A DNA stretch of 64,000 bases from Dellaglioa kimchii (lineage in GTDB: Bacteria > Bacillota > Bacilli > Lactobacillales > Lactobacillaceae): assembly GCF_046115505.1 (NCBI RefSeq), contig NZ_CP170736.1, positions 1,054,001-1,118,000 of the forward strand. The letters run 5' to 3'. The notes below the pieces were generated by a model. The model was given only the letters and a program-made list of their open reading frames with translations. It was not told the origin of the DNA and did not search any database. Below are positions 8,065 to 16,471 of the stretch, piece by piece. The stretch's first letter is position 1. Each line of letters begins with the position of its first letter. The translations under genes and the position numbers were made by a program.

Positions 8065-8400
8065 TTATTTTATTTGTGCGGATAACTTAGTTAATTCATT
8101 GTACTGCTCTTTTAGTACGTCATCAGTTGTCCATTGAATACTATCAATGTTGGTAATAAAAATTTCATTCAATTCGTTTGTACATTGACAAATAGTCTCA
8201 TTAATCTCTTCATAATAATTTTTTAAATCATCAGATAATGTAGCATAAATATTTTGAATTAATGTAAATTCTGAGTAACTTTCTTCTAACAAAGCCAATT
8301 TAGTACTCGTTAGAGATGTTGAAAAAATTGCATGATTATATAAATTCAATAGTCTCTTAAACGAATCTTTATATAAATTAATTTGTATATCAGTTTTCAT
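8065..8400 (-). CDS. Unknown 111-aa protein inside the lar operon
   Basis: I do not recognise this gene, and it is not part of the lar operon known from Lactiplantibacillus plantarum, where larD is followed by larE. The product is soluble, probably all-helical and acidic, with no signal peptide or membrane segment. It has two adjacent cysteines in ETICQCTNE (residues 69-77), which could bind a metal or form a disulfide. The gene is spaced 16 nt after larD and its TAA is 17 nt before the larE start, so co-translation with lar genes is expected. A cofactor-maturation or lactate-related role is inference from position only. Confidence 0.7.
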   Translation of the reverse strand: MKTDIQINLYKDSFKRLLNLYNHAIFSTSLTSTKLALLEESYSEFTLIQNIYATLSDDLKNYYEEINETICQCTNELNEIFITNIDSIQWTTDDVLKEQYNELTKLSAQIK

Positions 8401-8416
8401 ATTCTATCCATCCCTT

Positions 8417-9130
8417 CTAAATATTAAAATATGAATGCATAAATAATGCTGCAACTATACCACCACATATTGATCCTAGACCAGGTGCAACGAGTGCATA
8501 TTTCCAATCACTATTTGCTTTATTTTTAAATGGAATAACTGCATGCGCTAATCTTGGACCCCAATCACGAGCAATGTTCATTGCAAAACCAGTGGTACCA
8601 CCAAGTCCCATACCGACAGCCCATGTTAAAATACCAACAGCGATTGGAACAACACCTGCAGTTTTTATCTCTGAAATAGCTAAAATTGAACTAATGAAAA
8701 TAAAAGTTGCGACAAATTCCGCAAAAAAGTTGCGCGGTAAATTTCTAATTTCAGGTGCGGTACTAAAAATATTACGGATAGCCGTTGGGCTAACCTCATC
8801 TTCAGATGCTTTAAATTGATCCTTATACATAACATAAACAAGTAATGAACCACACATGCCACCAATAACTTCTGATAGTGAAAGTGGAATAAATTGAGTC
8901 CATGGTGTGTTTCCTAGAATACACTGTGCTAAAACCATGGCTGGATTTAATGACACATTACCAAAGACAAATAGTGCAACTGTAATACCAAATCCCCATG
9001 TTGTAACAACAAATATATCGCCTGAGCCACGGTACTTTGATCCCTTTAAAACATTATTACAGAAAACACCTGTCCCAAATACACACATTAAACCTGTAGC
9101 TAAAAACTCTGAAATCATTTGATGTAGCAT
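8417..9130 (-). CDS. larD: LarD, lactate channel of the aquaglyceroporin family
   Basis: The 237-aa, six-helix MIP-family protein has a first half-helix motif SLNPAMV (NPA, about residue 63). The second half-helix is FAMNIARDWGPRLAHA, where the usual NPARD is NIARD. LarD of Lactiplantibacillus plantarum is a D/L-lactic acid channel. Its place between larC2 and larE supports the same role here. The Pro to Ile change in the second motif may affect selectivity. Confidence 0.88.
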   Translation of the reverse strand: MLHQMISEFLATGLMCVFGTGVFCNNVLKGSKYRGSGDIFVVTTWGFGITVALFVFGNVSLNPAMVLAQCILGNTPWTQFIPLSLSEVIGGMCGSLLVYVMYKDQFKASEDEVSPTAIRNIFSTAPEIRNLPRNFFAEFVATFIFISSILAISEIKTAGVVPIAVGILTWAVGMGLGGTTGFAMNIARDWGPRLAHAVIPFKNKANSDWKYALVAPGLGSICGGIVAALFMHSYFNI

Positions 9131-9131
9131 A

Positions 9132-9569
9132 TTAAATTACCTCTTCTTTATTTTTTTGCCACTTATTTAAAGCAAGTTGATATACCTCTGATAAAGATAA
9201 TTGGTTAACATTTGCAATTTTTTCACAATCATCATATTCAGGACTAACTTTCTCAATTTCTTCATAAGTTGCTATTTTCATTCCAATCACACCATATTCT
9301 GTTTTTACAGAATCAAAACGTCTTTTCATAATTGTTCGATTAAGTGTTTGGTAACGAACACCTAATGTACTTGTATATTTTAAAAATATTTTACTTATTT
9401 TCTTTTGAGCTAACGGATTACATAATGCTGTAACTTTATAAGCTGGTCGATTTTTTTTCATCTGAATAGGTGTAAAAAAGGCATCATAACTGCCTTCTAG
9501 TATCAGTTTTTTCATTAAATAACCTAACTGTTCTCCAGTTTGATCATCAATATTAGCTTCGATACTCAT
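9132..9569 (-). CDS. larC2: LarC2, C-terminal part of nickel-pincer cofactor nickel insertase LarC
   Basis: The 145-aa frame starts at ATG 9569 (MSIEANIDDQTGEQLGYL) and holds the C-terminal domain of LarC. The frame is open upstream of the ATG for 13 codons, up to the A-run at the end of larC1. A -1 slip there would fuse the two into one protein of about 415 aa. In Lactiplantibacillus plantarum the active LarC is made by exactly this kind of programmed frameshift. LarC uses CTP to cyclometallate nickel into the pincer nucleotide. Confidence 0.88.
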   Translation of the reverse strand: MSIEANIDDQTGEQLGYLMKKLILEGSYDAFFTPIQMKKNRPAYKVTALCNPLAQKKISKIFLKYTSTLGVRYQTLNRTIMKRRFDSVKTEYGVIGMKIATYEEIEKVSPEYDDCEKIANVNQLSLSEVYQLALNKWQKNKEEVI

Positions 9570-9604
9570 AATAGAATCATTCTTTTTATCAACAACCTGT
9601 GAAC

Positions 9605-9618
9605 TTAGTTTTTTTTTT
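9605..9618 (-). other. Programmed -1 ribosomal frameshift site joining larC1 and larC2
   Basis: On the minus strand ten A residues (9618-9609) are followed by C and the larC1 TAA stop, giving the slippery heptamer A AAA AAC. Slipping back one base reads L-S-S-Q-V-V-D-K-K-N-D-S-I and continues into the larC2 ATG without a stop. Confidence 0.8.
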
Positions 9619-10372
9619 CAAGTAGTAAAACTCGTAATGCATTAAAACCACCTGTTTCCCTTTTTCCAAATCCATAACCTACTTTCTCAATGGTTAATTC
9701 ACTGGGTATCTCACTAAATTCTGAAACAATATTTTTCACAATACCCATACCAGTTGGTGTAATTAATTCTGTATGAATTGCTATATCTTGTTTAATTAGT
9801 ATCTGACTACCTACTCTCATTTGCATGACAGCAGGAACTGGCACTGGCATTCTGCCGTGGGCAACATCAATGAATCCGCTCCCATCAGTTAAAGTAGACG
9901 ATATAACCTTATTAACATTTAATAAGTCTAATGCGATAAAACAACCAATAATATCGATAATTGAATCTAATGCACCTACCTCATGAAAATGAATTTCAGA
10001 AATTTCAATATTATGTACAATTGCCTCTGCTTTTGCAATTTCAGTAAAAACGTCAGTTGCTTGTTCTTTAATTACGTCTTTTAAATCACTGTCATTAATA
10101 ATTTTTAGAATATCAGTCAAATGTCGCACGTCATGAGTGTGATGATGTTGTTCAATGAATCCATGATCCTTTTCACCATGTATACGAACATCAAAACTAG
10201 TTCCAAAAATGCTACTTTTTGAAATTTTTTCGTTTTTCAATTCATATCCATCTACATTAATCTTTGCTAATTCTTTTTTAAATTCTTCAAAATCAATACC
10301 TAGGTCAAGTAGAGCACCGATAAACATATCCCCACTGATACCTGAAAATGCATCTAAATATAACGTATTCAT
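9605..10372 (-). CDS. larC1: LarC1, N-terminal part of nickel-pincer cofactor nickel insertase LarC
   Basis: The 255-aa frame opens with the LarC signature YLDAFSGISGDMFIGALLDLG (residues 5-25). It holds a His-rich stretch HGFIEQHHHTHDVRH (about 69-83) and the HFHEVGALDSIIDIIG motif (about 128-143). These belong to the nickel insertion enzyme that metallates the pyridinium bisthiocarboxylate mononucleotide using CTP. The stop codon directly follows an A-run slippery site. Alone this product would lack the C-terminal domain supplied by larC2. Confidence 0.9.
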   Translation of the reverse strand: MNTLYLDAFSGISGDMFIGALLDLGIDFEEFKKELAKINVDGYELKNEKISKSSIFGTSFDVRIHGEKDHGFIEQHHHTHDVRHLTDILKIINDSDLKDVIKEQATDVFTEIAKAEAIVHNIEISEIHFHEVGALDSIIDIIGCFIALDLLNVNKVISSTLTDGSGFIDVAHGRMPVPVPAVMQMRVGSQILIKQDIAIHTELITPTGMGIVKNIVSEFSEIPSELTIEKVGYGFGKRETGGFNALRVLLLEKKN

Positions 10373-10386
10373 ATCGTTATCCCTTT

Positions 10387-11133
10387 CTACAAATGATTCA
10401 TCATACTAGCTGAGTATCCCGCACCAAAACCATTATCGATATTAACGACAGTAATCCCCGATGCACAACTATTCAACATAGTCAGCAATGGTGTAACACC
10501 ACCAAAACTAGTTCCATATCCAACGCTTGTTGGTACAGCAATTAGCGGGGTATCAATTAATCCACCTACTACACTCGCCAACGCACCTTCCATGCCAGCA
10601 ATCACAATCACAACTTTTGCACCTTGAATTACATCGAGTCGGTTAAATAATCGACTGATACCTGCAACGCCAACATCATACACTCGTTCAACCTTGTTAC
10701 CGAAAGTTTCAGCAGTAACGGCTGCTTCTTCTGCAACACTCATATCTGAAGTCCCGGCTGTAACAATGGCCACATAACTCTCAGTTATTGGCATCTCATG
10801 ATGCGTTACAATTACACATTTAGCTTTTTCAAAATAAATTGCATGCTCATTATATTTTTTTATTATTTCAAATTTTTCTTTTGAAACACGAGTGCCTAAA
10901 ATGTTCACATGATTTTTAGTCATAACTTGCATAATACCAACTATCTGTTCTGCCGTCTTACCCTCACCATAAATAACTTCGGGATAACCATTTCGTTTTT
11001 CACGAGCTAAATCAACTGTAGCAAAATCAAGTTCTTCGAATCTGGATTCATTAATTATTCCTATTGCATCCGAAATGTTTGACCGCCCAGAAGCAACTTC
11101 TAGCAATATATTCTTTAATTTTTTTTGTTCCAT
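10387..11133 (-). CDS. larB: LarB, pyridinium-3,5-biscarboxylic acid mononucleotide synthase
   Basis: The 248-aa protein has a PurE/AIR-carboxylase-like C-terminal half with TAGTSDMSVAEEAAVTAETFGNKVERVYDVGVAG (about residues 127-159). The N-terminal GYPEVIYGEGKT motif is typical of LarB. LarB carboxylates nicotinic acid adenine dinucleotide and hydrolyses the anhydride, giving the first intermediate of the nickel-pincer cofactor. It lies 11 nt after larA and just before larC1. Confidence 0.93.
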   Translation of the reverse strand: MEQKKLKNILLEVASGRSNISDAIGIINESRFEELDFATVDLAREKRNGYPEVIYGEGKTAEQIVGIMQVMTKNHVNILGTRVSKEKFEIIKKYNEHAIYFEKAKCVIVTHHEMPITESYVAIVTAGTSDMSVAEEAAVTAETFGNKVERVYDVGVAGISRLFNRLDVIQGAKVVIVIAGMEGALASVVGGLIDTPLIAVPTSVGYGTSFGGVTPLLTMLNSCASGITVVNIDNGFGAGYSASMMNHL

Positions 11134-11144
11134 CTTATTTTCCT

Positions 11145-12431
11145 TTATTTGACAATAACGCCTAATCCATCAGGAATAACTGCAACTTTAGCGTTTTCAC
11201 CTTCAATTGTATACGCCATATCTAATGCTTGATCAATTGTTTTAGCCAATTTCATATGCATATCTGAAATTAACTTTGGGTCAACCAAATCTGATACAAA
11301 AATAACATCATGATTAACTAATATCCTTGCCAAAATTTGAGACGTCCATTGATCAGGCACTGTTTCTGATTTAGGTGTGTTAATAGCTCTATCTAAAAAT
11401 TCTTTTGGATCTGAACAATCTGAAATGTTATGGTAGAATCCTTCACCACCATGACCATCACGTGATCCTGCAACCATAATAATAATCCCATGTTCTTTAT
11501 TTGTAGCTTCAGCAGATGTCATCCCTTTAACTGCTTGATAAATATTTTGATCTAATGGGTAACCACCATTAGTTGAAATCGTAATATCACTTTCAACTTT
11601 AGGAACTTCTGATAAGTGTTTAACAAAAGCGCAACCTTCTTCATGTGCAGCTTCCAGATCACCTGCAAAAGAGCCAACAATTTTTTTATTTCCATCTAAA
11701 ACAACATTAACAATAAACTGTAAGTTTGCTGTTTTTGCAGCGTAGACCATATCTTTATGAATCGGATTATGACTAATATTCCCTGTCCTAGCCTTAGGAG
11801 AATTAATAAATGGACCTGAATGGTTAGCTAAAATTGTTTTATATGAAGCAACACCAGGTAAAACAGATTTACGACCACCTGAGAATCCTGCAAAAAAATG
11901 AGATTCAATGAAACCCTCCGATAAAAGTAAATCGGCCTCTACTGCAACTTTATTAACTATGCATTCACCACCTGAAGGCAATGTTCCAATTTTTTTCATT
12001 GAACTATTGTCTTCAGAATCGTGAATCACTATTTCTTCATTTGCGACAATATCCTCACCATATTTATCAACAAGTTCTTCATGCGTTGATGCACGATGAA
12101 ATCCAGTCGCAACTAAAATACGAATTCTAGCATCTGGTGCAACTGATCGAATTCTTCTTAATAGGATAGGTGTAATAATTTTTGAAGGTACTGGACGCGT
12201 ATGATCTGAACTAATGATGACAATATTTTTTTTCCCTTTTGCTAGTTTTTCCAGCTTAGAACCGCCAATTGGGTTATCTAATGATTGCTCAACCGTTTCT
12301 TCTTCAGATAGTTTATTATGATATGTTGCAGCTTCTGAAACTAATTTACCGGCAAAATTTTTATCTGCAATGTTCACCGTTATCATCTTTTTATCATATG
12401 GTAATTGTATTGATACCATTTTATTTGTCAT
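11145..12431 (-). CDS. larA: LarA, nickel-dependent lactate racemase
   Basis: The 428-aa protein contains the LarA catalytic set. The histidine in ATGFHR (residue 112) and the one in IESHFFAGFSGGRK (178) are the two proton-shuttling histidines. The pincer-attached lysine is in GGRKSVLPG (188). The nickel-contacting histidine is in LANHSGPF (204). Each is offset by +4 from the Lactiplantibacillus plantarum numbering (108, 174, 184, 200), so initiation at Met5 is possible. It interconverts D- and L-lactate, which supplies D-lactate for cell-wall precursors or permits lactate use. It is first in a leftward operon. Confidence 0.95.
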   Translation of the reverse strand: MTNKMVSIQLPYDKKMITVNIADKNFAGKLVSEAATYHNKLSEEETVEQSLDNPIGGSKLEKLAKGKKNIVIISSDHTRPVPSKIITPILLRRIRSVAPDARIRILVATGFHRASTHEELVDKYGEDIVANEEIVIHDSEDNSSMKKIGTLPSGGECIVNKVAVEADLLLSEGFIESHFFAGFSGGRKSVLPGVASYKTILANHSGPFINSPKARTGNISHNPIHKDMVYAAKTANLQFIVNVVLDGNKKIVGSFAGDLEAAHEEGCAFVKHLSEVPKVESDITISTNGGYPLDQNIYQAVKGMTSAEATNKEHGIIIMVAGSRDGHGGEGFYHNISDCSDPKEFLDRAINTPKSETVPDQWTSQILARILVNHDVIFVSDLVDPKLISDMHMKLAKTIDQALDMAYTIEGENAKVAVIPDGLGVIVK

Positions 12432-12724
12432 TTCCCTTCTCTTATACTTGATTTTATAACTTTTAAATTATATCGTTGGTCATTGATTTAAACTTCCTCT
12501 TTTGAAGTCTTTATTTGCGGTATTTAATTATTGTCAACATTTGTATCCTTTAAATCAGTCTCTTTTTGTTATTCTTTGGCTCTATACTCTTGTTATGCGA
12601 TTAGCTAGGCACGGATGTCAACATATGTGTACAATTATGATGTGGCCTCTTTTAAGACTTCAGCTCTCACGCACTAATCAATAAAAACCATTTGTAAGCA
12701 AATATAAATTTAAGGTGGCCCTTT
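12432..12724. promoter_or_regulatory. Divergent larA/larR control region with two Lar-box-like sites
   Basis: The 293-bp gap holds a strong palindrome TGTCAACATATGTGTACA (12616-12633, pattern TGTnnACATATGTnnACA). A weaker relative TGTCAACATTTGTATCCT lies at 12532-12549. The centres are 84 bp apart, about eight helical turns. A minus-strand -10 TATAAT lies at 12467-12472 ahead of larA with no good -35, as expected for an activated promoter. LarR of Lactiplantibacillus plantarum binds a palindromic Lar box and activates in response to L-lactate. Two 60-codon frames in this gap lack ribosome binding sites and were not called. Confidence 0.65.
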
Positions 12725-13390
12725 ATGGTATTAACTGATATTGAATTTTTAATGAATTACTTAGAAGAAAAAAATGTTCCTACTATTACTAAAAGAAAAC
12801 ATAACTATTTAACCTACAATGGTCTAGAAGAGCGATATACCTACATCTTAAAAGAAGGAATTATTAAAAATAGTATTATTTTACAGGATGGTCGAGAATT
12901 TAATTTATCATATATTTCTAAACCTGATGTTATTTCATTATTACGTGATGAAGTCTCTAAATTTACCTCTTCCCCATTCAACGTCCGTATTGAATCAAAA
13001 GAAGCAACTTTCTATAGAATTGATCGTGTTACATTTTGGGAATATGTTAATTCAACAATCGAACTGCAGAATTATGTAAAAAATTATTATCGAAAAAAAC
13101 TTTCAGAAAATATTTATCGCTCACAACGGATGATTATGAATGGTAAAAAAGGGGCTATTTGTGCTTTTGTTTACAGCCTAATCGATTTGTTTGGTAAACA
13201 GATTAGCAATGGTATTTTAATCGATTTCGATATTACAAATGAAGATATTGCAAATTTTTGTGGTATTTCCTCTAGAAGTAGCGTGAATCGAATTCTAATA
13301 GAACTAGAACATGACCAAGTTATTTCAAAAATAAAAAGGAAGATTGTTATCACTGATATCAGTTACCTTTTAGATTTTATTGCTAATTAA
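12725..13390 (+). CDS. larR: LarR, Crp-Fnr family regulator of lactate racemisation
   Basis: The 221-aa protein has an N-terminal cyclic-nucleotide-binding-like beta domain (about residues 20-110). A dimerisation helix follows. The C-terminal winged HTH has the recognition segment TNEDIANFCGISSRSSVNRILIELEHDQVISKIKRKIVI (about 166-204). It is divergent from larA and opens the transporter operon larMN-Q-O. By analogy it responds to L-lactate enantioselectively and activates both directions. Confidence 0.88.
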   Translation: MVLTDIEFLMNYLEEKNVPTITKRKHNYLTYNGLEERYTYILKEGIIKNSIILQDGREFNLSYISKPDVISLLRDEVSKFTSSPFNVRIESKEATFYRIDRVTFWEYVNSTIELQNYVKNYYRKKLSENIYRSQRMIMNGKKGAICAFVYSLIDLFGKQISNGILIDFDITNEDIANFCGISSRSSVNRILIELEHDQVISKIKRKIVITDISYLLDFIAN

Positions 13391-13404
13391 TAAAGGAGAG
13401 TATT

Positions 13405-14406
13405 ATGCATATTCCAGATAATTACCTTAGTCCCCAAACTTGTATCACGATGTTCGTTGCGATGGCACCCGTTTGGGCTATATCCATTTCAAAAGTTAAA
13501 ATTCAAATTAAAGAAAAAAAAGAAACAGTTCCATTATTAGGAATTGCTTCTTCTCTTTCTTTTTTAATTATGATGTTTAACTTACCCGTCCCAGGTGGTA
13601 CATCTGCCCATGCAGTTGGTGGCACATTACTAGCAATACTGTTAGGTCCGTGGGCTGCCAGCCTGTCAATTACCGTCGCTTTATTGTTACAAGCACTCTT
13701 ATTTGGGGATGGGGGTATCTTAGCATTTGGCGCAAATACTTTTAATATGGCATTTATTATGCCATTCGTCGGATACTTCGTCTATTCTTTATTTAAACGA
13801 TTTAACCACGAAAAATTTGGTGCTTTTATCGGTGCTTACTTTGGTATTAATTTAGCTGCCTTGATCGTAGGCGTTGAATTGGGTATTCAACCGCTACTTT
13901 TTAAAGACGGAAGTGGTAACCCACTATACTCACCCTACCCACTTTCCATCTCAATTCCCGCAATGACCTCAACTCATTTACTAGTCATCGGTTGGATTGA
14001 AGCTCTTTTTACCATTTTAGTTTTTTCATTTGTAAAAAAATCTTCTCCTAATTCTATTTATTTAGCTAGCCATGAATCAAAATCAAATATAAAAAAATTA
14101 TTAACTCGCTTTTATATTCTAATTAGTAGCTTAATTATTTTATCTCCGTTAGGCCTACTAGCTTCTGAAACAGCTTGGGGGGAATGGAGTCCATCTGATA
14201 TTTTATCTACTCTAACAAAGAATGGCCTTAATCCTCACATACCGACAGGGATGGTAAACGGTTTTAATTTCAAACCATTATTACCCGATTATTCATTATT
14301 CGGTGTGTCATTGCCAGTTGGTTATGTCTTTTCAGCATTCTCAGCAGTAATTATTTTATTTATTTTATTTCGGGTGATAGCACATGAAAAATCAAAAACA
14401 GCTTAA
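13405..14406 (+). CDS. larMN: LarMN, fused CbiM/CbiN-like component of the nickel ECF transporter
   Basis: The 333-aa protein begins MHIPDNYLSP, the CbiM-type start whose N-terminal Met-His ligates the metal. Six or more membrane helices follow, including PVPGGTSAHAVGGTLLAILLGPWAA. After residue 220 a CbiN/PDGLE-like part follows (LLASETAWGEW) with a final helix. It is the substrate-binding component that imports Ni(II) for the LarA cofactor. It lies 14 nt after larR, and its end overlaps larQ. Confidence 0.9.
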   Translation: MHIPDNYLSPQTCITMFVAMAPVWAISISKVKIQIKEKKETVPLLGIASSLSFLIMMFNLPVPGGTSAHAVGGTLLAILLGPWAASLSITVALLLQALLFGDGGILAFGANTFNMAFIMPFVGYFVYSLFKRFNHEKFGAFIGAYFGINLAALIVGVELGIQPLLFKDGSGNPLYSPYPLSISIPAMTSTHLLVIGWIEALFTILVFSFVKKSSPNSIYLASHESKSNIKKLLTRFYILISSLIILSPLGLLASETAWGEWSPSDILSTLTKNGLNPHIPTGMVNGFNFKPLLPDYSLFGVSLPVGYVFSAFSAVIILFILFRVIAHEKSKTA

Positions 14407-15196
14407 TATACCCGATTGGATGATATCATCAGAAAATTATATGCCCGTAAAACAGAAAAGTACATTTTTGCAAAAAAATAAAACCCATTTGTTCTATTTA
14501 TTAAGTCTTTTTTCAAATGATGATCATATAAAGTATCAATCTTTACGTATCCAAAATTCGTTCATCCAACTTTTAACAACATTTATCTTAATTTTATTAG
14601 TTTCACTTTCAAGAAATTTATCATACATTTGGATTATCTATATGTATCAATTTCTTCTAATTGCCTTATTACCAAAATCAATACTATTAAATATATTAAA
14701 ACGGATACCGATAAACTTATTTTTCATTCTTTTGTTTATTCTACCAAGTCTTTTTTTAACAACTGAATTAACTATTATCTTTTTTATAGTTAAAACAACA
14801 CTAATTTTAACAATTATCTCTTATTTCATTAATACGAACACATTTTTTAGTATTATCGTCATTCTAAAAAAATACCATTTTCCAGATATTATTATTTTTA
14901 TTATTGATATTACTATTAAATATTTAAAAATATTATCTGAGTCACTCTATTCTATGACCTCAGCAATGGAGTTACGGTCAGTTGGTACAAATAAACACCA
15001 ATATCTATCATTAGCGAATATATTTGGTAATTTATACCTTAAAACGAAGAGTATGTCCGTAGATATGTATGATGCTATGGAATCGCGTGGTTTTACTGGT
15101 AATTATCATTTTTCTTATGTAAAACAACCTATTCATTCTATAGATATCATACAAATTCTTATTACTATTTTTTTTATCACACTATTTTTAAACTAG
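14384..15196 (+). CDS. larQ: LarQ, CbiQ-type transmembrane component of the nickel ECF transporter
   Basis: The 270-aa protein has about five hydrophobic helices. The CbiQ/EcfT coupling motifs appear as AMELRSVG (about residue 195) and AMESRGF (about 230), which dock on the ATPase. It overlaps larMN by 23 nt and is followed 13 nt later by larO. It couples LarO ATP hydrolysis to Ni uptake by LarMN. Confidence 0.88.
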   Translation: MKNQKQLNIPDWMISSENYMPVKQKSTFLQKNKTHLFYLLSLFSNDDHIKYQSLRIQNSFIQLLTTFILILLVSLSRNLSYIWIIYMYQFLLIALLPKSILLNILKRIPINLFFILLFILPSLFLTTELTIIFFIVKTTLILTIISYFINTNTFFSIIVILKKYHFPDIIIFIIDITIKYLKILSESLYSMTSAMELRSVGTNKHQYLSLANIFGNLYLKTKSMSVDMYDAMESRGFTGNYHFSYVKQPIHSIDIIQILITIFFITLFLN

Positions 15197-15209
15197 GAGG
15201 TTTTCTGAA

Positions 15210-15935
15210 ATGTTTTCATTTTCCGATATAAGTTATGGTTATACAGACAAATTAAGCTTAGATGCTATTAATTTATCTATTCAAAAAAATGAATTCGTTT
15301 GTCTATTAGGCCCCAATGGCTCCGGAAAGTCCACTCTGTTCAAATTATTAAATGGGTTGATCTTTCCAAGTAAAGGTAACTATATTTATAATGGCACTCT
15401 AATTAATGCCCAATTTTTCAAAAATTCGATGAGCGCTAAAAAATTCCATCAGCAAATTGGTTTTGTTTTTCAAAATAGTGATGTTCAATTATTTAATACA
15501 ACTGTTTATGATGAGATAGCTTTTGGTCCTCGACAAATGGGTCTTTCAGAGATAGAAGTTATTACCCGGGTTTCCGATTGTTTAAACTTACTAAATATTA
15601 AACAATTAGAAACTCGTACACCTTATCATCTTTCTGGCGGTGAAAAAAAATTAGTAGCTATTGCTAGTGTTCTATCCTTAAATCCGGATGTATTAATTTT
15701 AGACGAGCCCCTCACGGGTTTAACAGTCCAAGCACAAGAAACTATTATTTCAATAATAAAAGAATTACACAGAGCTGGTAAAACAATCGTTATGTCGACT
15801 CATAATTTTAATCAAATTAAAAATCATCCGACACGTTTTATTGAATTTTCAGAGAATCATACTATTATTTTAGATAAGCCAGCTGAAATAGTATTGCGTG
15901 ATTCTAACCTAACAAATCATTTAGCTTTAATGTAA
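15210..15935 (+). CDS. larO: LarO, ATPase of the nickel ECF transporter
   Basis: The 241-aa protein has all ABC ATPase motifs: Walker A GPNGSGKST (residues 34-42), Q-loop VFQNSDVQ, signature LSGGEKKLVAIA (about 145) and Walker B VLILDEP. The H-loop is MSTHNF. The ribosome binding site is AGGAGG. It is the last gene of larR-MN-Q-O and powers nickel uptake. A bidirectional terminator follows. Confidence 0.92.
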   Translation: MFSFSDISYGYTDKLSLDAINLSIQKNEFVCLLGPNGSGKSTLFKLLNGLIFPSKGNYIYNGTLINAQFFKNSMSAKKFHQQIGFVFQNSDVQLFNTTVYDEIAFGPRQMGLSEIEVITRVSDCLNLLNIKQLETRTPYHLSGGEKKLVAIASVLSLNPDVLILDEPLTGLTVQAQETIISIIKELHRAGKTIVMSTHNFNQIKNHPTRFIEFSENHTIILDKPAEIVLRDSNLTNHLALM

Positions 15936-15972
15936 AAAGATGTAATCATAAAATAATGATTACATCTTTTTT
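15934..15972. terminator. Bidirectional terminator between larO and hxlR
   Basis: AAAAAGATGTAATCAT/ATGATTACATCTTTTTT inverted repeat with A/T-rich flanks on both sides, between convergent genes. Confidence 0.8.
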
Positions 15973-15976
15973 GTAG

Positions 15977-16342
15977 TTATGACACTTTATCCCGATTCAT
16001 TAAAACAACATGTTGGTCTTGCTCATTTAACCGATCAACATGTTTTTCGCCCCAAACACACAATTTATTCAATATAGTACTCAAAGACTCACCATATTCA
16101 GTCAATTGATAATCTACCTTTGGTGGTACCTGTTCATAGATATGTCTAGAGATAATCCCATCGGCTTCTAATTCACGTAATTGTTGCGTCAACATTTTTT
16201 GGGTTATTTTCGGAATTGCACGTTTCAGCTCACTAGTTCTTCTTTTTCCACCACGTAAATGGCACAAAATAATTGTTTTCCATTTTCCGCCAATAACTTC
16301 TAAAGTCGCTTCAACACCAATATTATATGTTTTATCTTCCAT
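15977..16342 (-). CDS. HxlR family transcriptional regulator
   Basis: The start is set at ATG 16342 because GGAGG lies 5 nt upstream. An in-frame GTG at 16360 would place that ribosome binding site inside the gene. The 121-aa product is a typical HxlR/YodB winged helix: GVEATLEVIGGKWKTIILCHL (about 8-28), SELKRAIPKITQKMLTQQLRELEADGII (about 38-65) and PPKVDYQLTEYG. It carries Cys residues near 26 and 94, so redox sensing as in YodB/HypR is possible. It is divergent from an MFS pump and probably controls it. Confidence 0.85.
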   Translation of the reverse strand: MEDKTYNIGVEATLEVIGGKWKTIILCHLRGGKRRTSELKRAIPKITQKMLTQQLRELEADGIISRHIYEQVPPKVDYQLTEYGESLSTILNKLCVWGEKHVDRLNEQDQHVVLMNRDKVS

Positions 16343-16357
16343 TCTTCCTCCGATAGG

Positions 16358-16421
16358 CACTAAAAGGTTCCTATAGCACTTTTTAGTACGTTATTGTCTT
16401 TTCATTGTGTACACGTATAAT
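16358..16421. promoter_or_regulatory. HxlR/MFS divergent promoter with inverted repeat
   Basis: An inverted repeat CACTAAAAG (16358-16366) / ACTTTTTAGT (16378-16387) overlaps the hxlR leader. The rightward promoter has -35 TTGTCT (16394-16399), a 16-nt spacer and -10 TATAAT (16416-16421). The repeat is the best candidate operator for the HxlR protein. Confidence 0.5.
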
Positions 16422-16471
16422 CATAAATTGTAGCATTATTCCAACAAAAATCAAGGAGGCTTTACAAACTT

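Noticed and set aside
12269..12684. Two 60-codon plus-strand frames at the larA/larR boundary
   Set aside because: One is antisense to larA and the other lies across the Lar boxes. Neither has a ribosome binding site or protein-like composition.
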